DNA of 64,000 nt from the NCBI GenBank assembly GCA_001442985.1, contig LDYB01000025.1, positions 171,294 through 235,293 of the forward strand, read 5' to 3'. The notes beneath the pieces were generated by a model. The model was given only the letters and a program-made list of their open reading frames with translations. It was not told the DNA's origin and made no database searches. This document shows, one piece after another, positions 50,578 through 59,556 of the stretch; the stretch's first letter is position 1; each line of letters opens with the position of its first letter. This stretch comes from Armatimonadetes bacterium DC (GTDB taxonomy: Bacteria; Armatimonadota; Fimbriimonadia; Fimbriimonadales; GBS-DC). The translations under genes and the position numbers were made by a program.

Positions 50578-51166
50578 CCAGCACCACTGCGCCCTCGCCA
50601 CGATGGCGTTCCAGCAGTTCCAGCACCTGTAGTCCCGTATGCTGGTCTAAGGCGGCGGTTGGCTCGTCGGCAAAAATCACTTCGGGTTCCATCAGCAGGG
50701 CGCGAGCCACGCAGGCGCGCTGGCGCTCGCCGCCAGAGAGCGCAGAGGGGTAGCGGTGCGCCTTATCGCCCAAGCCCAGCTGCTCCAGCAGGGTCATGGC
50801 GCGTTCGCGGTAGCGGCGTGTATCGGGCGCGGGCGCCAGCACATTCTCCAGCACTGTCAGGTAGCCCAGCAGATATGGCTGCTGGAACACAAACCCGAAC
50901 CGCTCACGCCGAATCGCGCTCCGCTCGCGATCGGAAGCCTCGGTGTAGCAACGCCCCCGATAGCGCACCGTGCCCGAAGAAGGTATCTTCAGCCCGCTCA
51001 ACAGATAGAGCAGGGAACTTTTGCCAGAACCCGACGGTCCCACAATCCCCACAAACTCACCCTGATGCACCTGAAGCGTTGCCCCACGCACTGCATAAAC
51101 CGTGCGTGCGCCGTCCTGATAGGTGAGGGTGGCGTTCTGGGCATCAATCAACACGGGTTTGTCCAT
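50453..51166 (-). CDS. ABC transporter ATP-binding protein, LolD/MacB type
   Basis: 237 residues from ATG 51166. Walker A VGPSGSGKSSLLYLLSG, Q-loop FVFQQPYLLGYLTVLENV, signature SALSGGERQRACVARAL, Walker B VIFADEPTAALDQHTG, switch His in LVTHDP. Typical of the MacB/LolD/FtsE class exporting lipoproteins or small molecules. No permease is adjacent. The TTG at 51175 was rejected in favour of the ATG 8 bases after the -10 element. Confidence 0.93.
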   Translation of the reverse strand: MDKPVLIDAQNATLTYQDGARTVYAVRGATLQVHQGEFVGIVGPSGSGKSSLLYLLSGLKIPSSGTVRYRGRCYTEASDRERSAIRRERFGFVFQQPYLLGYLTVLENVLAPAPDTRRYRERAMTLLEQLGLGDKAHRYPSALSGGERQRACVARALLMEPEVIFADEPTAALDQHTGLQVLELLERHRGEGAVVLVTHDPQMLRYCDTVYTLRDGQIASVESRSAPGVNLPPPPAP

Positions 51167-51174
51167 TATGTTCA

Positions 51175-51198
51175 AGTATACCCCCGATAGGGTATACT
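51175..51198. promoter_or_regulatory. Overlapping divergent promoter formed by an inverted repeat
   Basis: AGTATACCC (51175-51183) and GGGTATACT (51190-51198) are perfect inverted repeats with spacer CCGATA. Each arm is a GGTATACT -10 element: the left drives the ABC ATPase (8 bases to its ATG), the right drives the exported protein at 51234. The two polymerases cannot occupy it together. Confidence 0.7.
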
Positions 51199-51233
51199 CT
51201 CGGCGCGTGATTAACGCACTGGAGGATAGAACG

Positions 51234-51950
51234 ATGCGACGGATGTGGTCTTTACTGGCAGTTGCGAGCCTCGGCGTGATGAGCCTCGCGTGGACTCAGG
51301 AGAACGCCCCCAAAACCGACGCGCCGCAGGAAGGCGCTTACACCCTGCGGGTCAATGTGAAAGAGGGCGAAGTCTACAAGTATAAACTGACGATGGACAT
51401 CGACTTCGGCGGTCAGCTGGTGGTGTTCTCGGCGACTATTGTGAACAAGGTTCTCAAGGTCGACAGCGAGGGCAACTACACGATGGAAAGCGCCCAGGAG
51501 AACGGCATGGTCAAGTTCGGCGACCAGGAGATGCCCGCGCCCGCTTCGCCTGCCACAAAAATCACCTATCGCCCCAACGGCAGCGTCCTCAAAGTGGAAG
51601 GTGAAGGGGATCGCATGGCAGGAACCTTCAGCAACTACCATTTCCCCGACAAGCCTGTGAAGGTGGGCGATAAGTGGGAGCAGGAGGTCAAGCCGAGCGA
51701 ACAAGCGCCCAAGATTAAGAGCACCTACGAGGTCGTGGGCACCGAAAAGATCGGCGACTACGAGACCGTCAAGATTAAGGTCTCCGGCAAGAGCGACAGC
51801 GAGACTCAGCCGATGAGCTTCGACGGGCATGTGTGGGTGGACATCAAGACGGGCATGGCGGTGCGCACGGTGATGACCATCAAGGGCTTGCCTGCCGAAG
51901 GCGCGCCGATGCCCATCGACGGCACGCTCAAAATGGAACTGGTGAAGTAA
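51234..51950 (+). CDS. Exported DUF6263-like protein
   Basis: 238 residues from ATG 51234 with GGAGG at 51221-51225. Signal peptide (1-20, ending SLAWT), then a beta-rich domain (KYKLTMDIDFGGQLVVFSAT, FPDKPVKVGDKWEQEVKPSE, KTGMAVRTVMTIKGL). Resembles the membrane-anchored protein at 2226-2954 in the VGDKWE/VGEQWE segment and overall order. Function unknown. Terminator follows at 51964. Confidence 0.8.
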   Translation: MRRMWSLLAVASLGVMSLAWTQENAPKTDAPQEGAYTLRVNVKEGEVYKYKLTMDIDFGGQLVVFSATIVNKVLKVDSEGNYTMESAQENGMVKFGDQEMPAPASPATKITYRPNGSVLKVEGEGDRMAGTFSNYHFPDKPVKVGDKWEQEVKPSEQAPKIKSTYEVVGTEKIGDYETVKIKVSGKSDSETQPMSFDGHVWVDIKTGMAVRTVMTIKGLPAEGAPMPIDGTLKMELVK

Positions 51951-51963
51951 TCTGTGAACCCAG

Positions 51964-51988
51964 CGCCCCTCCTGAAACGGGAGGGGCG
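51964..51988 (+). terminator. Intrinsic terminator after exported protein gene
   Basis: CGCCCCTCC (51964-51972) pairs with GGAGGGGCG (51980-51988), loop TGAAACG, followed by TTTTTA. Confidence 0.88.
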
Positions 51989-51991
51989 TTT

Positions 51992-52609
51992 TTATACCCA
52001 TCCCCACGCTTTCAGCACATCCCAGATGGGGGGCGGGTTCCAGAGCCACTCCACGCGCAACCAGAAGCCGTTCAGCGCTTTGCTGTGATAAACGCCTGAC
52101 GCGCCTGAAAAGGCAATCTGATAGGTGCCAGCATCGCTCATCTGGGCAAACTCTGCTTGCTTGCGCTCGGGGTCTACGATCCAGTATTCGGGCACGCCCG
52201 CCGCCTCGTAAGCATAAAACTTCTCGCCACGATCTATGCTCCGACTGTCCTGGCTCACGACCTCCACCACCAGATCGGGTGCGCCGTCAAAATAGGTACG
52301 GTGTAAGCGCGACACATGCTCCGGGAAAATCACAATCAGGTCAGGCTCGCGTACCTCTTGAGAGCCATCGGGCAGAACCAGACGCACCGAAAACGGAGGA
52401 TGATAGACCACACCTCCGGGCTTATGCCGTTCTACCCACAGCTTGATAAGAGCGAGCAAGAACGCATTCGTGTCCTGATGCACTCTGGAGCTTGGCATTT
52501 TACGCCTCACTTTATTGTGAACGAGCTCCGCGTGGATGTCCTCGGCTTCCCAGCTCAGGAACTCTTCCACGCTCATCTCTTCAGGCAGGGCTTCGGGCTG
52601 GGTACGCAT
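51992..52609 (-). CDS. Uma2-family (DUF820) PD-(D/E)xK protein
   Basis: 205 residues from ATG 52609. Uma2 features: MSVEEFLSWEAEDIHAELVH, EVREPDLIVIFPEHV and GAPDLVVEVVSQDSRSIDRG with the E-V-x-S core, then EKFYAYEAAGVPEYWIVDPE. The fold is restriction-endonuclease-like (Asp in EPDLIV, Glu in VVEVVS), but no biological role is established; these genes are often multi-copy. Divergent from ileS. Confidence 0.9.
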   Translation of the reverse strand: MRTQPEALPEEMSVEEFLSWEAEDIHAELVHNKVRRKMPSSRVHQDTNAFLLALIKLWVERHKPGGVVYHPPFSVRLVLPDGSQEVREPDLIVIFPEHVSRLHRTYFDGAPDLVVEVVSQDSRSIDRGEKFYAYEAAGVPEYWIVDPERKQAEFAQMSDAGTYQIAFSGASGVYHSKALNGFWLRVEWLWNPPPIWDVLKAWGWV

Positions 52610-52623
52610 TGTTGTCCCTACCC

Positions 52624-52631
52624 AGTATACC
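52624..52631 (-). promoter_or_regulatory. -10 element GGTATACT of the Uma2 gene
   Basis: TATACT with 5' GG, 14 bases before the ATG at 52609; only a weak AGGGA lies between. Confidence 0.5.
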
Positions 52632-52652
52632 TCAAATCTGCCAGCAAAATCA

Positions 52653-52660
52653 GGTACAAT
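52653..52660 (+). promoter_or_regulatory. -10 element GGTACAAT of ileS
   Basis: TACAAT with 5' GG, ending 11 bases before the ileS ATG at 52672. No T-box leader is present upstream, as the divergent promoter of the Uma2 gene is only 21 bases away. Confidence 0.55.
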
Positions 52661-52671
52661 ATTGCCCACCT

Positions 52672-55461
52672 ATGGCGCAGAACTATCGGGAGACGCTGAA
52701 TCTGCCAAAAGACGAGCATACGATACCGATGCGAGCCAACTTGCCAGAGCAGGAGCCGCGCTGGCAAGCCTTCTGGCACGAGCAGGACCTCTATGCGCAA
52801 CTGCTCGCCAAACCTGCCCCGAACGGCGATTTTATTCTGCACGACGGACCGCCCTACTCCAACGGCAACATCCACATGGGGCACGCGCTGAATAAGGTGC
52901 TGAAAGATATCATCGTGCGCTCCTACGCGATGCGGGGCTACCGCACGCCCTATGTGCCGGGCTGGGATAATCACGGCATGCCCATCGAGAACGCCGTGAG
53001 CCAGCAGTTTCTGCAGCAGGGCAAAACCCCCAGCAAGGTGGAGCTGCGTCAGGCGTGCCGCGCCTATGCCCAGCACTTCGTGGAGGTGCAGCGGAAACAG
53101 TTTGAGCGGCTGGGGCTGGTGGGCGACTGGGAACATCCCTATCTCACGATGGATTATGCCTTTGAGGCGGGCATCGTGCGCATCTTCGGGGAGCTGGTGA
53201 AGCGGGGGTACATTTATCGCGACCTGCGCCCCGTGCTGTGGTGTCCCGTATGCCAGACCGCGCTGGCGGAAGCCGAGGTGGAGTACGCCCCCAAGGTCTC
53301 CGACGCCATCTATGTCGCCTTTCCCGTCGTGCGCGACCCGAAGGGCATCTTCGCGAACGCGCCCAATCCCGCCATTCTCATCTGGACGACCACGCCGTGG
53401 ACGATTCCTGCCAACCTGGCGCTGGCGGTGCATCCTGAACTGGACTACGCGCTGGTGGCAACCGACGGCAAGACATGGGTGCTGGTGCGGGAGTTAGTGC
53501 CCGCCACGATGGAGACGCTGGGCGTGAAGGAGTATCGCGTGCTGACGACGGTGAAGGGGAGCGAATTAGAGGGCGTGGTGGCACGACACCCGATTTTTGA
53601 GCGCGAGTCGCCCGTGGTGCTGGCAGACTATGTGCTGGCGGAAGAGGGGACGGGCGTCGTGCATACCGCGCCGGGGCACGGCGCAGAGGACTTCTACACG
53701 GGCAAGCGATACGGGCTGCCGATTTTGTGCCCGGTGGACGAGCGCGGCGTGTTCACGGAGGAGGCAGGTGAGTTCGCGGGCTTGCCGATTGCGCCTGAGG
53801 GCAACCGCGCCGTCATCCGACGCCTGCAGGAGGTGGGCGCACTGCTCCACTACGCGCCCTACCACCACAACTATCCCCACTGCTGGCGCTGCGACTCGCC
53901 CCTGCTGTTCCGCACAACGGTGCAGTGGTTCATGAATATTGACCACATGGGGCATCGGGAAAAGGCGCTTCGGGCGATTGAGGGCGTGCGCTGGATCCCT
54001 GAAGAGGGCGAGAACCGTATCAAGGCGATGGTTGCGAACCGCCCCGACTGGTGTCTCAGCCGCCAGCGGGCGTGGGGCGTCGGCATCCCTGCGTTTTATT
54101 GCGAGGCGTGCGGTGAGGTGTTGCTGACCCCCGAAATTATTGAGGCGGTCGCTCAGAAAATCGAGCAGGAAGGGAGCGATGTGTGGTTCGATAAGCCCGC
54201 GGATTACTTCCTGCCTGCGGGCACGCGCTGTGCGAAATGTGGCGCGAGCCAGTTCCGCAAGGAGACCGATGTGCTGGATGTGTGGTTCGATTCGGGCAGC
54301 ACGCATCGGTTGGTGCTGGAGACGCGCCCTGAACTGCGCTGGCCCGCCGATCTCTACATCGAAGGCTCTGACCAGCATCGCGGCTGGTTCAACGCCAGCC
54401 TGATGATTGCGATTGGCACCAAAGACGCCGCGCCCTATCGGATGGTGATTACGCATGGCTTCGTGCTGGACGGCGAGGGGCGCAAGATGAGCAAGAGCGA
54501 GGGGAATGTGGTGGACCCGCTGGATGTGGTGCAGAAGATGGGCGCGGATGTGCTACGCCTGTGGGTCGCTTCCACTGAGTATTTTGAAGATGTGCGCCTC
54601 TCCGATGAGATTCTCAAATATGTCGCCGACGCCTACCGCCAGATTCGCAACACCCTGCGCTTCATAATCGGCAATCTGGCGGATTTCAACCCCGCAACCG
54701 ACGCCGTGCCCTACGAACAGCTGCACGAGCTGGATCGCTGGATGCTGGCGCGGTTGCAGGAGTATGTGCGCTACGCGCTTCAGGCATACGAGTCGTTTGA
54801 GTATCACCGCTTCTATCATGAGACGCGCCGATTCTGCAATGTGGAGCTGAGCGCGTTCTATCTGGATGTGCTGAAAGACAGGCTCTATGCGAGCGCGCCC
54901 GATGACCCCGCACGGCGTTCGGCGCAGACGGTGTTGCTGGAGCTGGCAAGCGTGCTGACGCGCCTGCTGGCGCCGATACTGGTGCATACCGCCGAAGAGG
55001 TGTGGCAGCGCCTGCCGTTGCCGAACAAGCCTGCGAGTGTCCACCTCGCCGAGTTCCCGACCGCGCGTGAAGAGTGGCTGGATAAGAGCCTGCTGGAGCG
55101 CTGGGAGCGAATTTTAGAGGTACGCGAGGTGGTGAACCGCGCGGTGGAGAGCGCGAAGAACGAGAAGCGCGTTCCGAACCCCCAGTCGGCAAAGGTGGTG
55201 GTGCATGCCCCGGGCGGGCTGTATGCGCTGTTGAGCCAGTATCCGACGCCGCCGACACCCGATAACCTGCTGGCGCGGGTGTTCGGCGTGTCGCAGGCGG
55301 AGGTGGTTCCTGCGAGCGACGAGGCGATTCAGGTCGTGGTGGAGCCGGCGCCGGGCAACAAGTGCGCCCGATGCTGGCTGGTACTGCCCGAGGTGGGCAC
55401 ACGGAGCGATTATCCCGACCTGTGCGAGCGGTGTGCGCAGGTGGTGGCGGCGCTGGCTTAG
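52672..55461 (+). CDS. ileS: Isoleucyl-tRNA synthetase
   Basis: 929 residues. Class I motifs: HMGH at 68-71 in SNGNIHMGHALNK and KMSKS in GEGRKMSKSEGN. Editing domain (TTPWTIPANLALAVHPELDY, GTGVVHTAPGHGAEDF), tRNA-binding helices, and a C-terminal zinc finger (CARCW, LCERCAQVV). This is the bacterial form with C-terminal zinc. Charges tRNA-Ile and clears misactivated valine. Overlaps the hutH end by 4 bases, convergent. The longer frame from 52492 is antisense to the Uma2 gene. Confidence 0.97.
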   Translation: MAQNYRETLNLPKDEHTIPMRANLPEQEPRWQAFWHEQDLYAQLLAKPAPNGDFILHDGPPYSNGNIHMGHALNKVLKDIIVRSYAMRGYRTPYVPGWDNHGMPIENAVSQQFLQQGKTPSKVELRQACRAYAQHFVEVQRKQFERLGLVGDWEHPYLTMDYAFEAGIVRIFGELVKRGYIYRDLRPVLWCPVCQTALAEAEVEYAPKVSDAIYVAFPVVRDPKGIFANAPNPAILIWTTTPWTIPANLALAVHPELDYALVATDGKTWVLVRELVPATMETLGVKEYRVLTTVKGSELEGVVARHPIFERESPVVLADYVLAEEGTGVVHTAPGHGAEDFYTGKRYGLPILCPVDERGVFTEEAGEFAGLPIAPEGNRAVIRRLQEVGALLHYAPYHHNYPHCWRCDSPLLFRTTVQWFMNIDHMGHREKALRAIEGVRWIPEEGENRIKAMVANRPDWCLSRQRAWGVGIPAFYCEACGEVLLTPEIIEAVAQKIEQEGSDVWFDKPADYFLPAGTRCAKCGASQFRKETDVLDVWFDSGSTHRLVLETRPELRWPADLYIEGSDQHRGWFNASLMIAIGTKDAAPYRMVITHGFVLDGEGRKMSKSEGNVVDPLDVVQKMGADVLRLWVASTEYFEDVRLSDEILKYVADAYRQIRNTLRFIIGNLADFNPATDAVPYEQLHELDRWMLARLQEYVRYALQAYESFEYHRFYHETRRFCNVELSAFYLDVLKDRLYASAPDDPARRSAQTVLLELASVLTRLLAPILVHTAEEVWQRLPLPNKPASVHLAEFPTAREEWLDKSLLERWERILEVREVVNRAVESAKNEKRVPNPQSAKVVVHAPGGLYALLSQYPTPPTPDNLLARVFGVSQAEVVPASDEAIQVVVEPAPGNKCARCWLVLPEVGTRSDYPDLCERCAQVVAALA

Positions 55462-56990
55462 CCCAGCCGCCCTATCACCGACTCCACCGCCTGACGAATC
55501 GCGCCCGATAGCATCAGCGCCCGCACCGCCTCCACATCGGGCGTGAGAATGCGGTCTGCCTCCAGCGGGGGCACGACCTTGCGAATGGCTTGCAGTGCGG
55601 CTTTGACGCCCGGACCTGGCTCCAGTGGCTTGTGGAACTCCAGCGCCTGCGCCGCCACCACGAACTCAATCGCAATCACCCAGCGGGCGTTTTCCAGAAT
55701 CATCCGCGCCTGCCGCGCCGCCGTTGCGCCCATCGACACATGGTCTTCCTGATTCGCGCTGGTGGGGATGGAATCTACCGAGGCAGGATGCGCCAGCACC
55801 TTGTTTTCCGAGACGAGGCTGGCGGCGGTGTATTGCGAAATCATCAGCCCGGAGTTCAGCCCGCCCTGCCGTGCCAGAAAGGCAGGCAGCCCCGAAAGCG
55901 CGGGGTCTAACATATACTCAATGCGACGCTCGCTGATGTTGGCAAGCTCGGCAATCGCGATTTTGGCATAGTCCATCGCGAGCGCGACGGGCTGCCCGTG
56001 GAAGTTGCCCGCCGAGATCACGGTCTCGTCTTCGGCGAACACGAGGGGGTTATCAGTGGCGCTGTTAATCTCGCGTTCCAGCACCTCTTTGCAGTGCATC
56101 AGGGCGTCGCGCGAGGCGCCATGCACCTGCGGGATACAGCGGAGCGAGTAGGCGTCCTGCACTTTGTCGCAAAACTCGTGGGATTTGTGAATGGGGCTGT
56201 TCGCGCCGAGTTTGCGGAAGTTCTCGGCGACGACCGCCGCGCCGGGATGGGGGCGTGTTGCCGCCACGCGCGGGTCAAACGGCTTGAGGCTGCCCTTGAG
56301 CGCTTCGAGGCTCATGGCGCCCGCAATATCGGCGAGCGTGCAGAGTTCGAGCGCGTCGTACACCGTGAGCGCGCCAATCGCGGTCATTGCCTGCGTGCCG
56401 TTGATAAGCGCCAGCCCCTCTTTGGCTTCCAGCACGATGGGTTCCAGCCCCGCGCGGCGCATCGCCTCGCCGCCGGGCAAAATCGCGCCCTCATATTCTG
56501 CTGTACCCTCGCCAATCATGGGCAGGCACATATGCGCCAGCGGCGCCAGATCGCCACTTGCCCCCACCGACCCCTGCGAGGGCACAATCGGATGCACCCC
56601 CCGATTCAGCATCTCCAGCAGGAGCGTGATGACCTCCGTCCGCACGCCGCTGTAGCCCAGCGCGAGGCTCTGCGCCCGCAGCAACATCATCGCGCGCACT
56701 GTTTCGGTGGGCAGCGGCTCGCCGACGCCAATCGCATGCGACAGCAGCAGGTTCCGCTGGAGCAGGCGCGTGTCTTCGGGACTGATGCGCACCTGCGCGA
56801 ACTTGCCGAACCCCGTCGTAACGCCGTAGACGACCTGATTCTCCCGCACGAGCTTTTCAATGAAGGCGCGACTGCGGCGCACGCGCTCGGTTGCCTGTGG
56901 GTCCAGTAAGGCGCGGCGTCCCCCTCGCGCTACCGCCACGACGCTGGCTATGTCCAGCGGCTGCCCCACGCGAACATCCTCGTTCTGCAT
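55458..56990 (-). CDS. hutH: Histidine ammonia-lyase
   Basis: 510 residues, full length. The Ala144-Ser145-Gly146 triad in GSVGASGDLAPLAHM forms the MIO cofactor by self-cyclisation. YGVTTGFGKF with the catalytic Tyr, and NPLVFAEDETVISAGNFHGQ, are hallmarks. It converts L-histidine to urocanate, the first step of histidine degradation; other hut genes are not adjacent. Start has GGTATCCT 7 bases upstream. Confidence 0.96.
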   Translation of the reverse strand: MQNEDVRVGQPLDIASVVAVARGGRRALLDPQATERVRRSRAFIEKLVRENQVVYGVTTGFGKFAQVRISPEDTRLLQRNLLLSHAIGVGEPLPTETVRAMMLLRAQSLALGYSGVRTEVITLLLEMLNRGVHPIVPSQGSVGASGDLAPLAHMCLPMIGEGTAEYEGAILPGGEAMRRAGLEPIVLEAKEGLALINGTQAMTAIGALTVYDALELCTLADIAGAMSLEALKGSLKPFDPRVAATRPHPGAAVVAENFRKLGANSPIHKSHEFCDKVQDAYSLRCIPQVHGASRDALMHCKEVLEREINSATDNPLVFAEDETVISAGNFHGQPVALAMDYAKIAIAELANISERRIEYMLDPALSGLPAFLARQGGLNSGLMISQYTAASLVSENKVLAHPASVDSIPTSANQEDHVSMGATAARQARMILENARWVIAIEFVVAAQALEFHKPLEPGPGVKAALQAIRKVVPPLEADRILTPDVEAVRALMLSGAIRQAVESVIGRLG

Positions 56991-56997
56991 AGGGAAT

Positions 56998-57005
56998 AGG
57001 ATACC
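56998..57005 (-). promoter_or_regulatory. -10 element GGTATCCT of hutH
   Basis: TATCCT with 5' GG, 7 bases before the hutH ATG at 56990. Confidence 0.6.
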
Positions 57006-57014
57006 TTGAAGAAC

Positions 57015-57042
57015 GGGGCAGGTAGGTCTTGCTACCTGCCCC
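57015..57042 (-). terminator. Terminator-like hairpin after the secreted repeat protein
   Basis: A perfect 11-bp stem GGGGCAGGTAG (57015-57025)/CTACCTGCCCC (57032-57042), loop GTCTTG, between the repeat-protein stop and the hutH promoter. The trailing U-run is short (GTTCTTC). Confidence 0.65.
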
Positions 57043-57075
57043 TGGGGTGTTGGGTGTTGAGGGAAGGGTTCTCCT

Positions 57076-59436
57076 TCACGGGTTGGCGGGATTCTGTTGG
57101 CGAGCTTTGCGCTCCTCGATAGACTTCAGGCGCGCCTCCCACGCCTGCGCGGGGTCGTCGCCTGCGGTCATGACTTCATCCCACGGGCGGTACACCCGAA
57201 AGTCGCGATGGTCTTTGCGCACGGCTTTCACTTCCCAGTCAAACTCGTAGTTGCCGCGCCCGTTCAGCAGTTCCGCAACTTCGATGCCCTCCAGACTGAC
57301 ACGCACGGCGGCTAACCCGCGCGATTCGGCGGAGCGCGGCGTCAGCTGCACGGTCATGCCCTGTTCGTCGGCGAGTTTGCGGAAGTGGTCGGGCAGTTCG
57401 ATGCGGGCGCGTCCGTTGACGAGTCGCGCCGTGCCGCGCACATACATCGCGAGTTCGGGACCTTCGATACAGCCGTACCAGATGTCGCGGGTGGGGTCGT
57501 CGGGGTCGGGTTCGCGGAAGCTTTTCGTAGTCGTGAAGAGAACCCCGTCGCCGTTGCTGTTGACATAGATCCATGCCTTCGCAGTACCGCTACTGTCATA
57601 CACACCTACAGCGCCGTGGTTCGGGTAGCCATCGATCCAAGTCATGCGTGCATTAAGACTGCCGTTTGCTCCGACAGTCTCGACGATCCCGACATATGAC
57701 CCGCCTCCTACATCATCGACCCATGCTCGCACGCGCCTCCAGTTCGGGTCTGTGCCGCCCCCAAGCGTAAAGGTGTTGCCCCCGACATGCAGGTTGCCGT
57801 AAGCGCGGAGCGTGCCCGAAACGGTCATGTTGTCCCACACGCCAATCGTGCCGTCTCCCGGAATCTCCAGCGTGGCGGCGTTCGTCTGGCTCTGCCCCAG
57901 CAGATTGCCGGGCAGCACCTGCAGCGTGGTATTGTTGTTCGTGAAGAAGGCGTTGCCGCCGCTTACATGCAGGCGTCCGCTGGGGCTGGTGGTGCCAATT
58001 CCGACATTGCCGGTGCCCAGAATGGTCACTATCTCGTTGCCGTTCGGCGCGTCCAGGAACGAGAAGCGATTGCTGAAATTGTGCAGGTGCAGCCGAAACT
58101 GGGCAGGTCCAACACCGAGTCCCATCAGATTTGTACCGCCTCCATCCCAGATAGCGAGCTTGGTGTTGGCGTTATCACCCCCCAGCGACAGGCGCACGGA
58201 CGGGCTGCCCGTGCCTATCCCGACCTTGCCGTTAGGCGCGATGTAGACATCGGGACCGCCTGTCGCGTCACCATACAGGCGCAGGTCGTTGAAACCCACC
58301 AGTTGATCCAGCCCGAAGATGCTGCGATCATCGGCAAGACGGATATTACCGTTGACATGCAGGCGTTCGCTGGGGCTGGTCGTGCCAATCCCGACGGCGC
58401 CCTGACGCACCACCAGGCTCTCGACAGGCAGCGCCATATAGGTGCGCAGCAGCAAATCGGTATCCGCTGACACGCTACTTCTACCGTTCGGATAGGGGTT
58501 GTTGTCGTCTGCGGTCACAGCCAGACCGATCGGGTCCACAAACACCGTGTAGCGTTGCCCTGCGGTCAGGTTGACCCCGCCAATCGCCACTTCGTGCCAG
58601 CCCGTGAAGTTGCCGGGCGTGACCGTGCGCTCAGCGAGCAGAGCGCCGCCTGTGCCCTCGCCTTCGTACACGCGGATGGTGAGGCGACCGCCACCGCCAT
58701 AATACAGGTAGACCGCGACCCTGGTCAGCACACCCGTAATGGCTGGCGTGAACGATTGCCAAGTAAAACCAGGCAGGTCAAATCGAAAATCTGTAGCGGT
58801 CTCCTGATCCAGCTGCTCCGCAGTGAGGCTGCGCACGTGCAGGTCGCCCTGCGGACCGGTGGTGCCTATTCCCACATTGCCTGCAGTGTAGAAGATGTCG
58901 CTCCCGACTGCCTGCCAGAGAGCGTCCCGCAGGTCGGCGCTGGGTGTCCACGCGCTCCCATCCCACTTCAGCACCTGCCCCGCGGCAGGCGCTGTGCCGG
59001 AGACCGCTCGCCCCTGCAGGCGCGCCACGGTTGGGTTGGGGTAGTTTCCGCTCAGGTCGCCGCCTGCCGCGCCAACCGGGTTCGCGACGCTGGCGCGAAT
59101 GGCATACGGCGTCGGATTGATTTTCACGCGCGGCGAGAGCGTGTTGCCATCAACGCTAATCTCCAGATAGCGATCCGAGCCGTCCCACACAGCGCCGAAG
59201 TTCAGCTCCACCGTAAACAGCCCGTTTTGCACATTCACATTCTGGGTAATCGTACTTCCCACCTGGGAGCCGCCTGTGAGCGCGGTGAACAGTTTGAAAG
59301 TCATACTGCGCGTGCCGTTCACGGGCTGTCCGTTCTGCTTGAGAAAGCCCTGATAGGTGAACGGTTGTGCAATAACAGGGCTGGCGAGTAGGGTCGCCAG
59401 CACAATAACAAACCCAAGCCAGAGCGTGTGTTTCAT
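57076..59436 (-). CDS. Large secreted repeat protein of phage-tail/surface type
   Basis: 786 residues from ATG 59436 (GGAGG ahead). Signal peptide (1-24, ending VIAQ), an N-terminal domain (FTYQGFLKQNGQPVNGTRSM), then repeats centred on VGIGTTSPSERLHV-like motifs (four copies: GTTGPQGDLHV, GTTSPSERLHV, GTGSPSVRLSL, GTTSPSGRLHV), beta-rich stretches, and a C-terminal region (EPDPDDPTRDIWYGCIEGPE, MYVRGTARLVNGRARIELPD) with a Lys/Arg-rich helical end. Similar long proteins recur in Fimbriimonadales-like genomes. Surface or matrix role is inference. Confidence 0.85.
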   Translation of the reverse strand: MKHTLWLGFVIVLATLLASPVIAQPFTYQGFLKQNGQPVNGTRSMTFKLFTALTGGSQVGSTITQNVNVQNGLFTVELNFGAVWDGSDRYLEISVDGNTLSPRVKINPTPYAIRASVANPVGAAGGDLSGNYPNPTVARLQGRAVSGTAPAAGQVLKWDGSAWTPSADLRDALWQAVGSDIFYTAGNVGIGTTGPQGDLHVRSLTAEQLDQETATDFRFDLPGFTWQSFTPAITGVLTRVAVYLYYGGGGRLTIRVYEGEGTGGALLAERTVTPGNFTGWHEVAIGGVNLTAGQRYTVFVDPIGLAVTADDNNPYPNGRSSVSADTDLLLRTYMALPVESLVVRQGAVGIGTTSPSERLHVNGNIRLADDRSIFGLDQLVGFNDLRLYGDATGGPDVYIAPNGKVGIGTGSPSVRLSLGGDNANTKLAIWDGGGTNLMGLGVGPAQFRLHLHNFSNRFSFLDAPNGNEIVTILGTGNVGIGTTSPSGRLHVSGGNAFFTNNNTTLQVLPGNLLGQSQTNAATLEIPGDGTIGVWDNMTVSGTLRAYGNLHVGGNTFTLGGGTDPNWRRVRAWVDDVGGGSYVGIVETVGANGSLNARMTWIDGYPNHGAVGVYDSSGTAKAWIYVNSNGDGVLFTTTKSFREPDPDDPTRDIWYGCIEGPELAMYVRGTARLVNGRARIELPDHFRKLADEQGMTVQLTPRSAESRGLAAVRVSLEGIEVAELLNGRGNYEFDWEVKAVRKDHRDFRVYRPWDEVMTAGDDPAQAWEARLKSIEERKARQQNPANP

Positions 59437-59514
59437 TGGTCTGACCTCCATCCCTTCACTATACACCGAAACGGTGCGAATGCGCGAAATTTGCGCAAAA
59501 ATGCAACACCTGTG

Positions 59515-59541
59515 GCGTGCGGAAGCCCCGGTTCCGCACGC
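59515..59541 (-). terminator. Terminator-like hairpin after the kinase gene
   Basis: GCGTGCGGAA (59515-59524) pairs with TTCCGCACGC (59532-59541), a 10-bp stem with loop GCCCCGG, just past the kinase stop. No clear U-tract. Confidence 0.6.
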
Positions 59542-59556
59542 TATATCAGCAGGGGG

